Positions 9,804 to 17,947 are shown, counted from the stretch's first letter. The stretch: DNA of 64,000 bases from Clostridium sp. MD294 (GCF_000364165.2 NZ_CP097810.1:1178001-1242000); one strand, 5' to 3'. Numbers and translations are program-made. The notes: generated from the sequence alone by a model not told the origin.

Positions 9804-10055
9804 ATGCAACATATCACATATGATACAAAAGGCATCTGTGCTGTAAAAATTGATTTTGACTTAGATGATGGAAAGGTATATAACTTAAAATTTCACAATG
9901 GTTGTGATGGCAATCATAAAGGATTGGCGAAATTGGTGGAAGGTATGCCAGCAGAAGAAGTAGCAAAAAGATTAAAAGGCGTTACTTGTGGCCCTAGAAC
10001 ATCAAGCTGCCCTGACCAGTTGGCACAAGCACTGGAACAATATTTAAAAAAATAA
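9804..10055 (+). CDS. TSCPD domain protein (TIGR03905-like)
   Basis: This 83-residue protein matches the small stand-alone TSCPD family found in Clostridia. The C-terminal domain named for the T-S-C-P-D motif appears here as TSSCPDQLAQAL, preceded by GCDGNHKGLAKLVEGM and GVTCGPR. The same domain occurs at the C-terminus of some vitamin B12-dependent ribonucleotide reductases. The three cysteines may bind metal or redox partners, which is inference. A GGAGGG site precedes the ATG. Confidence 0.85.
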   Translation: MQHITYDTKGICAVKIDFDLDDGKVYNLKFHNGCDGNHKGLAKLVEGMPAEEVAKRLKGVTCGPRTSSCPDQLAQALEQYLKK

Positions 10056-10074
10056 AAAATAAAGAAGTTTTTTT

Positions 10075-10386
10075 ATGAAAGAAAAAACACATTATAAAAG
10101 ATTTAGAACATTTGTGTTGTGGGTGTTGATTGCCACAATTATTTATTGTTGGAATAGACCATATACTTTTTCTGTTGTAGCGGTAATGTATGGCATATTT
10201 TTAATATTTAATAGATATTATTGCTATTTAGAAGAAAGAGAAGCAGAGAAAAAGCGTTTAGGGAAATATTTTCAAAAAGATAAATTTTATGAGCAGTATA
10301 TGAAACAAAAACGTTCATTGATTAGAATGGAAATGATGATATTGGTAATGCTTTTTTTTGTATTGCAATATCATATGAATAAGTAA
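10075..10386 (+). CDS. Small membrane protein, unknown
   Basis: This 103-residue protein has two N-terminal hydrophobic helices (about residues 12-28 and 33-48), a charged middle (EEREAEKKRLGKYFQKDKFYEQYMKQKR) and a third C-terminal helix ending in FFVLQYHMNK. I do not recognise the family. It starts 19 bases after the TSCPD gene and ends at a strong terminator, so the two are probably cotranscribed. Confidence 0.7.
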   Translation: MKEKTHYKRFRTFVLWVLIATIIYCWNRPYTFSVVAVMYGIFLIFNRYYCYLEEREAEKKRLGKYFQKDKFYEQYMKQKRSLIRMEMMILVMLFFVLQYHMNK

Positions 10387-10387
10387 A

Positions 10388-10427
10388 AAAAGGCATATTG
10401 TTATTTTTAGACAATATGCCTTTTTTA
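10388..10427 (+). terminator. Rho-independent terminator
   Basis: A perfect 10-bp stem, GGCATATTGT (10392-10401) with ACAATATGCC (10411-10420), is followed by T6 and preceded by A7, so it can work in both directions. Confidence 0.92.
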
Positions 10428-10445
10428 TTTGGGAGGTGTAATTGG

Positions 10446-10461
10446 TTAGTTAAAGCTAACT
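10446..10461. promoter_or_regulatory. Second copy of the candidate DtxR-type operator
   Basis: TTAGTTAAAGCTAACT occurs here, 19 bases beyond the stop of the DUF2325 gene. It is identical over 16 bases to the site in that gene's promoter. The GTTAG...CTAAC half-sites resemble DtxR/IdeR-family boxes. Why a copy sits downstream of the gene is unclear. Confidence 0.45.
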
Positions 10462-10479
10462 ACATTATAAAAAATAATA

Positions 10480-10761
10480 TTAACAACAGTGACAGTCTAA
10501 TATTTTTTTTAAAGCACAGCAACTGCTGCTGTGAGAACGTGCTATTGCTATGTTATTTTTATTTGCTTCTTGTAAAGCACCACTTACCATACTATGAGAA
10601 ACGGTACTTGTAAAAAGTACTAATAAATCGGGGTTACCAATTTTTGACTTAAAATTGCTAGGTAAATGAGTAAATACTTTTGCTTTACACTTATAATTTT
10701 TACAAATTTCTTTATATTGACAAACCATGCGGTCATGGCCTCCTATAATAACAACACTCAT
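10480..10761 (-). CDS. DUF2325 domain protein, probably iron/metal-regulated
   Basis: This 93-residue protein starts MSVVIIGGHDRM, the typical DUF2325 beginning, and ends in a cysteine/histidine-rich tail (SSSCCALKKILDCHCC). That tail could bind metal, which is inference. DUF2325 genes often sit beside Feo iron transport genes in Firmicutes. Here it is divergent from a DtxR-family repressor gene, and its promoter carries a candidate operator just after the -10 box. Confidence 0.82.
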   Translation of the reverse strand: MSVVIIGGHDRMVCQYKEICKNYKCKAKVFTHLPSNFKSKIGNPDLLVLFTSTVSHSMVSGALQEANKNNIAIARSHSSSCCALKKILDCHCC

Positions 10762-10792
10762 AAATATAGTAACTCCTTTCTTAAAGTAGTTA

Positions 10793-10808
10793 TTAGTTAA
10801 AGCTAACT
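10793..10808. promoter_or_regulatory. Candidate metallorepressor operator
   Basis: TTAGTTAAAGCTAACT lies just downstream of the -10 box of the DUF2325 promoter, where a repressor would block initiation. Half-sites GTTAG/CTAAC and the location between a DUF2325 gene and a DtxR-family gene suggest that regulator binds it. Confidence 0.55.
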
Positions 10809-10817
10809 TTTGTTATT

Positions 10818-10846
10818 ATAGTATCACTAACTGTTGATTTTGTCAA
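10818..10846 (-). promoter_or_regulatory. Promoter of the DUF2325 gene
   Basis: On the minus strand, a perfect TTGACA (10846-10841) is 17 bases from TACTAT (10823-10818). Confidence 0.6.
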
Positions 10847-10956
10847 TATGCTATTTTAGTAATGACAATGGTTTTATTGCTTATTAATGTGGAATATGGT
10901 ATGATAATATCTATAGAAATAATATTTTTTTGAAAAAAAGTGTGGTGTGAAAAGTA

Positions 10957-11322
10957 ATGAAATTACAAGAGTCTGGAGAGAATTATTTAGAAACAATATT
11001 GATTTTAGAAAAAAGAAATGGTATTGCACGTTCTGTTGATGTAGCGAATGAATTGGGATTTTCAAAGCCTAGTGTAAGTAGAGCAATGTCTGTGTTGAAA
11101 GAAGCGGGGTATGTAAAAGTTGGACAAATCAATCAGCTTCTTTTAACAGAAAAAGGAAAAGAAGTAGCTGAAAAAGTATATCAAAAACATTGTGTGCTAA
11201 AAGAATTTTTAATGCAGATAGGAGTAGAAGAAGAAATAGCAGCAAAAGATGCCTGCCGTATGGAACACGTAATTAGTGAGCAAACACTGAAATGTATATT
11301 AAAACATATGGATAAAAAATAA
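10957..11322 (+). CDS. DtxR/MntR-family metal-dependent transcriptional repressor
   Basis: This 121-residue protein carries the family's N-terminal winged helix (ESGENYLETILILEKRNGIARSVDVANELGFSKPSVSRAMSVLKEAGYV) and the start of the metal-binding/dimerisation domain (CRMEHVISEQTLKCILKHMDKK). It lacks the C-terminal SH3-like domain, as do many MntR-type short members. In this family Fe2+ or Mn2+ binding activates DNA binding. Divergence from a DUF2325 gene suggests iron, but the metal is not proven. A terminator follows directly. Confidence 0.88.
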   Translation: MKLQESGENYLETILILEKRNGIARSVDVANELGFSKPSVSRAMSVLKEAGYVKVGQINQLLLTEKGKEVAEKVYQKHCVLKEFLMQIGVEEEIAAKDACRMEHVISEQTLKCILKHMDKK

Positions 11323-11326
11323 TATT

Positions 11327-11378
11327 GTCCATACCTGCAAAATATTAAATAAAATGTAGGTATGGACTTTTGTTTTTT
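11327..11378 (+). terminator. Terminator of the DtxR-family gene
   Basis: GTCCATACCTGC (11327-11338) pairs with GTAGGTATGGAC (11356-11367) with one mismatch around a 17-base loop, followed by a T-rich run. Confidence 0.75.
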
Positions 11379-11383
11379 AGGCT

Positions 11384-11671
11384 TTAAGGTTGTAAAAAGG
11401 AACTTTGTTCTGAAAGTATTTCCATTGTCATCAATGCACCTAGACAATAACCTCTGATAAAATTGTTTTGTGTATCGTAATAATTTTCATCAGAAATAAC
11501 GTCTAATAAATTTTGAAGTAGTTTTTGTTCATCATCATTTAATTTTTCGTTTAATTCATTGTAAAGTTGTAAATTTTTTTCTATTAGTTTTTGACGCTCA
11601 GGAGTTCTTTTTTGAACAATTTCTGTTACATAGAGTTCGCCGTCTGCAAATGCTTGTAAAATTTTTCCCAT
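11384..11671 (-). CDS. Small hypothetical protein (DUF6809-like)
   Basis: This 95-residue acidic helical protein has QKLIEKNLQLYNELNEKLNDDEQKLLQNLLDVISDEN followed by FIRGYCLGALMTMEIL. The pattern resembles small proteins I associate with DUF6809 in Clostridia, which is a tentative match without a known function. The ATG follows an AAGGAAG site. It stands alone, facing the DtxR-family gene's terminator. Confidence 0.65.
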   Translation of the reverse strand: MGKILQAFADGELYVTEIVQKRTPERQKLIEKNLQLYNELNEKLNDDEQKLLQNLLDVISDENYYDTQNNFIRGYCLGALMTMEILSEQSSFLQP

Positions 11672-11892
11672 AAACTTCTTCCTTTCTGGTATTTTTATTT
11701 TTTACATGAAAAATTTTTTTGACTTTTTAATATACTAATAAATATAATATTATATTTTATAGTATATATTCTATATTAATAAATATAATAAGTCAATATA
11801 TAAATTTGTTATTTAAAGTATAAGTTTACACGTATATTTGATTTTTTGTACAAAAAAGTGTATTATTACTAAAAAAGAAAGAGGTGCAAAAT

Positions 11893-12105
11893 ATGGGAAT
11901 GTCGTTGAAAATACGAACAATTCTATTAGAAAGAAATATGACGATTAAAGAGTTAAGTGATAGATTAGGTTACAAAGGAGCAAATTTTTATAATAAATTA
12001 AAAAAGGATAATTTGACTGAAAAAGAATTACACAGAATTGCTGATGTTTTGGATTGTGATTATGATGGAGTTTTTACTTTTAGAGATACAGGAAAACAAA
12101 TTTAA
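11893..12105 (+). CDS. Small XRE/Cro-type DNA-binding protein
   Basis: This 70-residue protein consists of one helix-turn-helix: SLKIRTILLERNMTIKELSDRLGYKGANFYNKLKKDNLTEKEL, then IADVLDCDYDGVF. I chose ATG 11893, six bases after AGAGGTG; an in-frame GTG at 11884 overlaps that site. The FYNKLKKDN segment places it with the small Cro-like regulators common in Clostridia. Immediately downstream are two copies of a structured repeat. The target is unknown. Confidence 0.8.
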   Translation: MGMSLKIRTILLERNMTIKELSDRLGYKGANFYNKLKKDNLTEKELHRIADVLDCDYDGVFTFRDTGKQI

Positions 12106-12116
12106 TAGAATTTTTT

Positions 12117-12290
12117 AGAGGGGGAAACTTTTTTCACTTGTGAAAAGTTTCCCCGTGTCCGTTGGACACTCCCCTTCAAAAACACGCTTGAAAGCGTAGA
12201 AGACCGTAGGGCGTTGCCCTACAACCCACAAACTTTTTGAAAAAAGTTTGACAAAAACTTTAATGAGAAAACTTCGTTTTCTCTATTTCA
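12117..12290. repeat. Structured intergenic repeat, copy A
   Basis: A run of six hairpins: a long one at 12121-12154 (GGGGAAAC.../...GTTTCCCC); GTGTCC/GGACAC at 12155-12169; CGCTT/AAGCG around 12185-12196; GTAGGGC/GCCCTAC at 12206-12222; CAAACTTTTT/AAAAAGTTTG at 12229-12250; GAGAAAAC/GTTTTCTC at 12265-12283. It shares layout and sequence blocks with copies at 12315 and 37990. No ORF spans it. Confidence 0.85.
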
Positions 12291-12314
12291 AACGAAATAA
12301 AAAACAAAATTAAA

Positions 12315-12454
12315 GAGGAGAAACTTTTTTCACTTGTGAAAAGTTCCCCCATGTCCGTCGGACACTCCCCTTCAAAAACACGCTTATAGCAGGAAAGACC
12401 TTGAGGGCTCTACCCTCAACACACCCTCAAGCTCTTTTTAAAGGGCTTGAGCCC
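12315..12454. repeat. Structured intergenic repeat, copy B
   Basis: The first 70 bases are nearly identical to copy A. The third hairpin is decayed. The fourth is TTGAGGG/CCCTCAA (12401-12419) and the fifth CAAGCTCTTT/AAAGGGCTTG (12428-12449). Both stems differ in sequence from copy A but still pair. The sixth hairpin is missing. Confidence 0.82.
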
Positions 12455-12512
12455 AAATTTTTATTTTTTTACACAAAAAAGTTACAAAATTAAAAAATAT
12501 TTTGGAACAGTA

Positions 12513-12541
12513 TTGACAACAAAAAGGAGTTATGATATTCT
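12513..12541 (+). promoter_or_regulatory. Promoter of the rpmG-secE-nusG-rplKA operon
   Basis: TTGACA (12513-12518) and TATTCT (12536-12541) are 17 bases apart. Just after them AAAGAC-GCAA-GTCTTT (12551-12566) with trailing Ts forms a short GNRA-capped hairpin that could act as an early attenuator. Confidence 0.65.
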
Positions 12542-12603
12542 TTTAGGCAGAAAGACGCAAGTCTTTTTTTTATGCAGAAAATTGACTAATGGAGGTGGAA
12601 GTC

Positions 12604-12753
12604 TTGAGAACAAGGATTACCTTAGCTTGCACAGAATGCAAACAAAGAAACTACAGCACAACAAAGGACAAAAAAACAATGCCTGACAGAATGGAACTGA
12701 AAAAGTATTGTAAGTTCTGTAAATCCCATACATTACACAAAGAAACAAAGTAA
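12604..12753 (+). CDS. rpmG: 50S ribosomal protein L33
   Basis: This 49-residue protein starts at TTG 12604, five bases after GGAGGTGG. It reads [18 protein letters not shown], then [17 protein letters not shown]. The two CxxC pairs are the zinc-binding form of L33, and the length is exactly that of the family. It is the first gene of the secE-nusG operon, the usual place in Firmicutes. The rare TTG start explains why it is easy to miss. Confidence 0.93.
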   Translation: MRTRITLACTECKQRNYSTTKDKKTMPDRMELKKYCKFCKSHTLHKETK

Positions 12754-12790
12754 TGAGGGAAAATTACTTGTTTTTAAGGAAGTGAACAGT

Positions 12791-13060
12791 ATGGCAGAAA
12801 ATAACACCACAAACCCAAGCGGAAAAGACGAATTAAAAAAGCAAAAAAAACAGCCAAATAAAAACAGTAAGCCTACATTTTCTGAAACAGTAGCAGATTA
12901 TAAAGCAGAGTTTAAAAAAATTGTGTGGCCTACAAGACAAGAATTGGCAAAAAAAACAGTGACAGTAATTCTTACTTCTTTATTAGTCGGAGTTATTGTT
13001 TCCTGTATGGATATGGTGTATTCAGCAGGATATGATTGTATACTGAATTTGTTAGGATAA
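12791..13060 (+). CDS. secE: Preprotein translocase subunit SecE
   Basis: SecE is the small clamp subunit of the SecYEG channel. This 89-residue form has a hydrophilic lysine-rich N-terminal tail, the conserved amphipathic segment FSETVADYKAEFKKIVWPTRQE, and a single membrane helix (TVTVILTSLLVGVIVSCMDMVY). I chose ATG 12791, six bases after AAGGAAG; an in-frame GTG at 12782 overlaps it. It is placed between rpmG and nusG as expected. Confidence 0.95.
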   Translation: MAENNTTNPSGKDELKKQKKQPNKNSKPTFSETVADYKAEFKKIVWPTRQELAKKTVTVILTSLLVGVIVSCMDMVYSAGYDCILNLLG

Positions 13061-13094
13061 TAAAATCAAGTAGAAAAAGGAATGATATGGTATT

Positions 13095-13649
13095 ATGTCT
13101 GATGAAACAATAAGACCAGAGGAAGTAAAAGCATCAAATGAAATGAGATGGTATGTTGTGCATACTTATTCTGGATATGAAAATAAAGTAAAAGCCAACA
13201 TTGAAAAAATCATTGAAAATAGAGGTATGCAAGACCAAATATTAGAGGTTAGTGTGCCTTTGCAAGATGTTGTTGAAATCAAAAATGGTCAAAAAAAGAC
13301 AGTGCAGAGAAAAGTATTTCCTGGCTATGTGTTGTTAAAAATGATTATGAATGATGATACATGGTATGTTGTAAGAAATACAAGAGGAGTGACAAGTTTT
13401 GTCGGCCCTGGTTCAAAGCCTGTTCCGCTGACAGATGAAGAAGTATTTGCTATGGGCATAGGTAGCTCTGTAGAAAATATAGATGTAGAACTGGGCGATG
13501 CTGTAAAAGTGATAGCAGGACCTTTTGCAAATTCTGTAGGCATTATAAAAGAGATTAATACCAATAAAAGAATAGTGGTTGTAAAACTGTCTATATTTGG
13601 CAGAGAAACACCTGTTGAACTTGATTTTGGACAAATTGAAAAAGTATGA
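13095..13649 (+). CDS. nusG: Transcription termination/antitermination protein NusG
   Basis: NusG binds RNA polymerase and modulates pausing, and couples transcription to translation through its KOW domain. In 184 residues it has the NGN domain (RWYVVHTYSGYENKVKANIEK, then VFPGYVLLKM, VRNTRGVTSFVG) and a C-terminal KOW segment (GDAVKVIAGPFANSVGIIKEIN). It sits 34 bases after secE in the usual order. Confidence 0.97.
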   Translation: MSDETIRPEEVKASNEMRWYVVHTYSGYENKVKANIEKIIENRGMQDQILEVSVPLQDVVEIKNGQKKTVQRKVFPGYVLLKMIMNDDTWYVVRNTRGVTSFVGPGSKPVPLTDEEVFAMGIGSSVENIDVELGDAVKVIAGPFANSVGIIKEINTNKRIVVVKLSIFGRETPVELDFGQIEKV

Positions 13650-13689
13650 TATTCGTTTCTGCACAGGCAAATAAAAATAGGGCTTGTGC

Positions 13690-13721
13690 GTGGGAGGGAA
13701 AAAATCCCCGTTAATTACCAC
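13690..13721 (+). promoter_or_regulatory. Candidate L1-type autoregulatory leader before rplK
   Basis: GTGG (13690) pairs with CCAC (13718-13721), enclosing AGGGA...TCCC and an asymmetric TTAATTA side, just before the rplK ribosome binding site. A near-identical structure precedes rplA. L1 is known to bind its own mRNA at an rRNA-mimicking helix with such a bulge. Confidence 0.5.
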
Positions 13722-13740
13722 ATATATAGGAGGTGCCGAA

Positions 13741-14166
13741 ATGGCAAAAAAAGTTACAGGTTATATCAAATTACAAATTCCAGCAGCAAAAGCAACACCA
13801 GCCCCACCTGTTGGTCCTGCATTAGGTCAGCATGGTGTAAATATTATGGGCTTCTGTAAAGAATTTAATGAGAAAACAGCTTCTCAAGCAGGACTTATTA
13901 TTCCTGTTGTTATCACAGTATATCAAGACAGAAGTTTCACTTTTATTACAAAAACTCCACCAGCAGCAGTATTGTTGAAAAAGGCTTGCGGTATTGAGTC
14001 TGGCTCTGGTGTGCCAAACAAAACAAAAGTTGCAAAAATTTCAAAAGCAGAAGTAATGAAAATTGCAGAAACAAAAATGCCAGATTTGAATGCTGCATCT
14101 ATTGAAGCTGCATATAGCATGATTTGCGGTACAGCAAGAAGCATGGGCATTACAGTAGAAGAATAA
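13741..14166 (+). CDS. rplK: 50S ribosomal protein L11
   Basis: L11 forms the GTPase-associated centre with 23S rRNA. I chose ATG 13741 after AGGAGGT, giving [36 protein letters not shown] and 141 residues, the family length. The longer frame upstream runs through the leader hairpin and is not real. The C-terminal RNA-binding domain ([26 protein letters not shown]-like end) is complete. Confidence 0.97.
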   Translation: MAKKVTGYIKLQIPAAKATPAPPVGPALGQHGVNIMGFCKEFNEKTASQAGLIIPVVITVYQDRSFTFITKTPPAAVLLKKACGIESGSGVPNKTKVAKISKAEVMKIAETKMPDLNAASIEAAYSMICGTARSMGITVEE

Positions 14167-14199
14167 TAAATAATAAAAAGGGTAAAAAATGCCCAAATA

Positions 14200-14228
14200 G
14201 TGGGAGGGAATTCTCCCGATATTACCAC
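14200..14228 (+). promoter_or_regulatory. Candidate L1-type autoregulatory leader before rplA
   Basis: GTGG (14200-14203) pairs with CCAC (14225-14228) around GAGGGAATTCTCCC and GATATTA. This copies the structure before rplK, and both stand the same distance before AGGAGGT. Confidence 0.5.
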
Positions 14229-14245
14229 ATAAGGAGGTCACAAGA

Positions 14246-14941
14246 GTGAAAAGAGGAAAAAAATATATTGAAAAAGCAAAGTTAGTAGATAAAACAATGC
14301 TTTATGATACAGCAGAAGCGATTGATTTGGTACAAAAAACAGCATCTGCAAAATTTGATGAAACTGTAGAAGCACATATTCGTTTGGGTGTTGACAGCAG
14401 ACATGCTGACCAACAAGTACGTGGTGCCGTTGTTCTTCCACACGGTACAGGTAAAACAGTTCGTGTATTAGTATTTGCAAAAGGTGATAAAGCAGAGGAA
14501 GCTTTAGCAGCTGGAGCAGACTTTGTAGGAGCAGAGGACTTAATTCCAAAAATACAAAATGATAACTGGTTTGGATTTGATGTTGCAGTTGCAACGCCTG
14601 ATATGATGGGTGTTGTAGGTCGTTTAGGACGTGTGTTAGGCCCTAAAGGCTTGATGCCTAATCCAAAAGCTGGTACTGTTACAATGGACGTAACAAAAGC
14701 TGTAAAAGACATTAAAGCAGGTAAAATTGAGTATCGTTTGGATAAAACAAATATTGTTCATGTTCCTGTAGGTAAGGTATCTTTTGGTTCTGAAAAATTA
14801 AGTGAGAACTTCCAAACTCTTATGAGTGCATTGATAAAAGCAAAACCAGCAGCAGCAAAAGGTCAGTATATGAAGAGTGTTGTTATTTCAACAACAATGG
14901 GACCTGGTGTAAAAATTAACCCTGCTAAAATAACAGAATAA
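14246..14941 (+). CDS. rplA: 50S ribosomal protein L1
   Basis: L1 forms the mobile stalk at the ribosomal E site and often represses its own operon. It has 231 residues from a GTG start after AAGGAGGTC, with [32 protein letters not shown] and the conserved [20 protein letters not shown] block. The gene ends the operon; two terminators follow instead of rplJ. Confidence 0.97.
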   Translation: MKRGKKYIEKAKLVDKTMLYDTAEAIDLVQKTASAKFDETVEAHIRLGVDSRHADQQVRGAVVLPHGTGKTVRVLVFAKGDKAEEALAAGADFVGAEDLIPKIQNDNWFGFDVAVATPDMMGVVGRLGRVLGPKGLMPNPKAGTVTMDVTKAVKDIKAGKIEYRLDKTNIVHVPVGKVSFGSEKLSENFQTLMSALIKAKPAAAKGQYMKSVVISTTMGPGVKINPAKITE

Positions 14942-14973
14942 TAAAATAGAAAATAGTTTTTCTATTGAACATC

Positions 14974-15010
14974 AAAAAAAGGCTTATATGTAAACTTATA
15001 AGCCTTTTTA
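14974..15010 (+). terminator. Terminator of the rplKA operon
   Basis: AAAGGCTTATA...TATAAGCCTTT forms a strong stem ending in a T-run. Confidence 0.85.
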
Positions 15011-15024
15011 CTAGATAACTTTAA

Positions 15025-15063
15025 AAAAACTCCCTTTCACATTATACGAAAGGGAGTTTTTAT
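15025..15063. terminator. Second, bidirectional terminator
   Basis: AAAAACTCCCTTTC (15025-15038) pairs perfectly with GAAAGGGAGTTTTT (15048-15061). A/T runs on both sides suit it to the plus-strand operon and the minus-strand pseudogene. Confidence 0.88.
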
Positions 15064-15559
15064 TAACGTTCAAATACCACAACATAACAGTCTAAAACCT
15101 GTTCACAGGGTATAGCAGCAGCATTTTGTACAGAAAATTTTTGTTTTTGGTACTGAATTTTAGGTTCTGTAGAAAATGCAGGCAATGTTTTGTCAGTGCT
15201 GATGCCGTTAGCATCGGCTTCAGAAAAATTCCACGCAAATTCACAATTACAAAATTCTTTATTTGCAATAATTCTTTCAGGTAAAAGTAATTGTTAAGAA
15301 TGAAGCAATAAATGTTATTGTATTTCCTTTTTTGGTAAGAAATATTAAAAACTGTACTATCCTAATGTGCTATATTTAGCCAACCGCGTTTTCCATAACC
15401 TTCTACAGCTGTGTTTAATTCCATATATGTTGTGTTGTCTGCCCTAATTTCTGCGTTAATTCGTAAAACAGGCCTGAGAGAATGAAAGTCATTGGGTAAA
15501 AGTGCACGAAGCCTGTCCTGCCCCACTTCATACGCCATAACAAATTGTTCGACTTTCAT
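15063..15559 (-). pseudogene. Decayed acetoacetate decarboxylase-like gene
   Basis: The first 65 codons read MKVEQFVMAYEVGQDRLRAL...GWLNIAH, then hit TAG at 15362-15364 where related proteins have Trp (TGG). Translation beyond it continues the family sequence (DSTVFNISYQK), then shifts frame (GNTITFIASFLTITFT). After an apparent deletion it resumes in another frame (ERIIANKEFCNCEFAWNFSEADANG...CYVVVFER) to the stop at 15063. At least three lesions show decay. The resemblance to an ADC-like clostridial family is from memory. It lies two bases after the transporter gene, so it was its operon partner. Confidence 0.75.
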
Positions 15560-15561
15560 TG

Positions 15562-16737
15562 TTATCCCTCTCTTTTTACTTGATATTGATATTGCTTTCC
15601 ATTTTGTTCTTTATGTTTTTTTATAATTTTATAGACACCTACTGTTAATAATGGAACAACATATATAATTAAAAATGCGTAAGCAAGACCATTGTAAACA
15701 GTAGCAATTAAATCAATAATACCAATTCTGGAAAGTATCATAGCACCAATAAGTATTACTAATGTGAGTATAGCTTGCTGAGGGCGTGTCATTTTATTTT
15801 TATGCAATTCTCCTAAGCCATTGTTTACACGTTCAATACAAGCGTGAATAATACCTGTAGATGTTTCAATAAGTGTCCAACCCATAACAATACCAAATAT
15901 ACCTATCACAACAGGGCCAGCAACACCTTGCATCATAGATAACCAAGGTACAGAAGCAGCTAATACATCTTCATTAGGATAAAAACACATTACAGCGAAA
16001 TAAGTTAAAAACCAAGGAATTGTCATTAAAATACCACCTATAATACCGCTGATAATGGACTCGCTTGTTTTGGTCTGTCTTTTGATAGTAAAGAAAGAAG
16101 AAGGTACTACAACTAAATTGTAAGCACAATATAATATGCCACTCCATAATATAGCAGGAGCTGTTGCATTAGGTACAAAGCTTGTATCATTTGTTGCAAA
16201 AACCTGTGACATATTTTCATGATTATTACTAATAACAATTACTGCAAAAATAATGTATCCTACATAAAGTGCAATAGTACCATAAGTTTCAAAACGTTCA
16301 ATTAGACGTTCACCAAAGAAATTTAATATACCTACAATAATTGTAATAGCAGCAACGCCTACCCAATAATTAAGACCAAGTGTCTGTTCTACAATAGAGC
16401 CTGTTGCAGAAGCCATAACAGCAATAATAACAATCATAAATAAAAAATAGACTATATCGAAAACAATCCAAAGAGGGCCTCCGATTTCTTTTATAAAAGA
16501 TTTGTAGTCATAAACTTTGTATAAACGAATAAGTTCAAATGACAGTGCTGCAATAATAGCAAATCCTAAAAAAGTGCCTACACCAGCTAACCAACCCATA
16601 GCACCAAATTTTGCACCATATTCTACAATTTCACGTCCAGTAGCATAGCCACCACCAATTAAAACAGATTGTAAGACAATACCTGGCAGTATCAATTTAC
16701 CAAAAGCACCATCAAAAAAGTTTTTTTTGTTTTCCAT
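15562..16737 (-). CDS. YkvI-type membrane transporter
   Basis: This 391-residue polytopic protein has about ten to eleven hydrophobic helices and an N-terminal unwound-helix motif VLIGGGYATGREIVEYG. This is typical of the YkvI family in the LeuT/APC-like superfamily, whose substrates are unknown. ATG 16737 is chosen over 16743 because it stands at proper distance from GGGGA. The gene sits between rplA and rplJ, a place normally without any gene. The substrate cannot be inferred. Confidence 0.82.
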   Translation of the reverse strand: MENKKNFFDGAFGKLILPGIVLQSVLIGGGYATGREIVEYGAKFGAMGWLAGVGTFLGFAIIAALSFELIRLYKVYDYKSFIKEIGGPLWIVFDIVYFLFMIVIIAVMASATGSIVEQTLGLNYWVGVAAITIIVGILNFFGERLIERFETYGTIALYVGYIIFAVIVISNNHENMSQVFATNDTSFVPNATAPAILWSGILYCAYNLVVVPSSFFTIKRQTKTSESIISGIIGGILMTIPWFLTYFAVMCFYPNEDVLAASVPWLSMMQGVAGPVVIGIFGIVMGWTLIETSTGIIHACIERVNNGLGELHKNKMTRPQQAILTLVILIGAMILSRIGIIDLIATVYNGLAYAFLIIYVVPLLTVGVYKIIKKHKEQNGKQYQYQVKREG

Positions 16738-17196
16738 AATCATTCCCCACTTTCATTTATAAAGAAAACAATATTACACCAAATTTTCATTATTAGAGAA
16801 ATAAAAATAACAATAATAATATAATTAATATGATTGTCAATTTTCTCAAAATGATATGAAATGTTACTGTATTTCATATTGTTTGTCAATAGTATAATTT
16901 CCGAAATTTTTAGCAGTAACAGAACAATATTATTGTAAAAAATTCTACTATTTTTATTGATTTTAATAGAAAAAATAGTTCTGTTGTTTGATATTAAGTC
17001 ATATTATGAATAAAAAAGTGCAGTAATTTTAATGTTTTATAGTGTTTTGTATGAAATATTGTATGATTGTATAGAATTTGATTAAAAATAATATATTTTT
17101 TGTTTAATTTGTATAAATATGCACTATAATATTGTGACGATTTATTTATAATGAGAATGATATATAAAAAATAATAAAAAGAAATACAGAAAAATA
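16738..17196. other. AT-rich intergenic region
   Basis: About 460 bases of very AT-rich DNA with no credible ORF. It holds the upstream region of the minus-strand transporter and the approach to the rplJ promoter. Nothing else is visible. Confidence 0.6.
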
Positions 17197-17225
17197 TTGA
17201 CATTTAGTATAGGACATGATATAGT
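17197..17225 (+). promoter_or_regulatory. Promoter of rplJL
   Basis: TTGACA (17197-17202) and TATAGT (17220-17225) with a 17-base spacer. It lies just before the L10 leader. Confidence 0.8.
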
Positions 17226-17235
17226 GTAACAGTTG

Positions 17236-17342
17236 AAAAAAATATTGCCGTAGACAGCAGGTGCATAAGCGGAAATCCTGCCGAGGAAAATTGTTAAAAT
17301 CATTCTCTCTTTGTCTGCGTCAAAGAGATTTTTTTTATGTTT
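17236..17342 (+). promoter_or_regulatory. Ribosomal protein L10 leader with attenuator
   Basis: GCCGTAGACAGCAGG (about 17248-17262) and ATCCTGCCGAGGAAA (17275-17289) are the conserved paired core of the L10 leader RNA, which is bound by the L10-L12 complex. It ends in a hairpin CTCTTTG/CAAAGAG followed by T8, which would terminate transcription when the complex is in excess. Confidence 0.9.
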
Positions 17343-17395
17343 TTTATTTGTAAAAAAAGTTTTCTTTTCTATATGATTTAAGGAGGTGTAAAGAA

Positions 17396-17896
17396 ATGGC
17401 AAAAGTAGAACAAAAAAAGGTTATCGTTGATGAAATCAAACAAAAACTGGAAAAAGCGTCTTCTGTTGTTGTAGTAAATGCAAGAGGCTTGACAGTAGAA
17501 CAAGATACAATATTAAGAAAAAGTTTGAGAGAAGCTGGCGTTGACTATAAGGTATATAAAAATACAATGGTACGTTTTGCAATTAAAGATACACAGTTTG
17601 AAGGTTTAGAGCCATACTTGGAAGGCCCAAGTACATTTGCGTTTAGCTATGAAGATGCTACAGCAGCAGCAGCTATATTGAGCAAAACAGCAAAAGATGT
17701 CAAAGTATTAGAATTTAAAGCTGGTGTAATAGAAGGTATCACATATGATGCAGAAGGTATGAAAGCAATTGCTGAAATCCCTTCCAGAGAAGTATTACTT
17801 TCCAAACTTTTGGGCAGCTTCAAATCTCCAATATCTTCCTTTGCACGTGTTATCAAACAAATTGCAGAAAAAGATGGAGAAAAGGCAGCAGAATAA
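17396..17896 (+). CDS. rplJ: 50S ribosomal protein L10
   Basis: L10 anchors L7/L12 dimers to the ribosomal stalk. The 166-residue protein has [18 protein letters not shown], the conserved [36 protein letters not shown], and the C-terminal helix that binds L12. The start follows AAGGAGGTG. It is the first gene of a two-gene operon controlled by the L10 leader. Confidence 0.97.
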   Translation: MAKVEQKKVIVDEIKQKLEKASSVVVVNARGLTVEQDTILRKSLREAGVDYKVYKNTMVRFAIKDTQFEGLEPYLEGPSTFAFSYEDATAAAAILSKTAKDVKVLEFKAGVIEGITYDAEGMKAIAEIPSREVLLSKLLGSFKSPISSFARVIKQIAEKDGEKAAE

Positions 17897-17947
17897 TACA
17901 AAAATCATTTGAAAATATCGTATAAAAAATTATGGAGGTGCTTTAAA

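Noticed and set aside
10398-10613. Plus-strand ORF of 71 codons
   Set aside because: Lies over the terminator and antisense to the DUF2325 gene; no ribosome binding site and no protein-like pattern.
12447-12686. 79-codon ORF upstream of secE
   Set aside because: Out of frame with the real rpmG gene, which it overlaps; no family resemblance.
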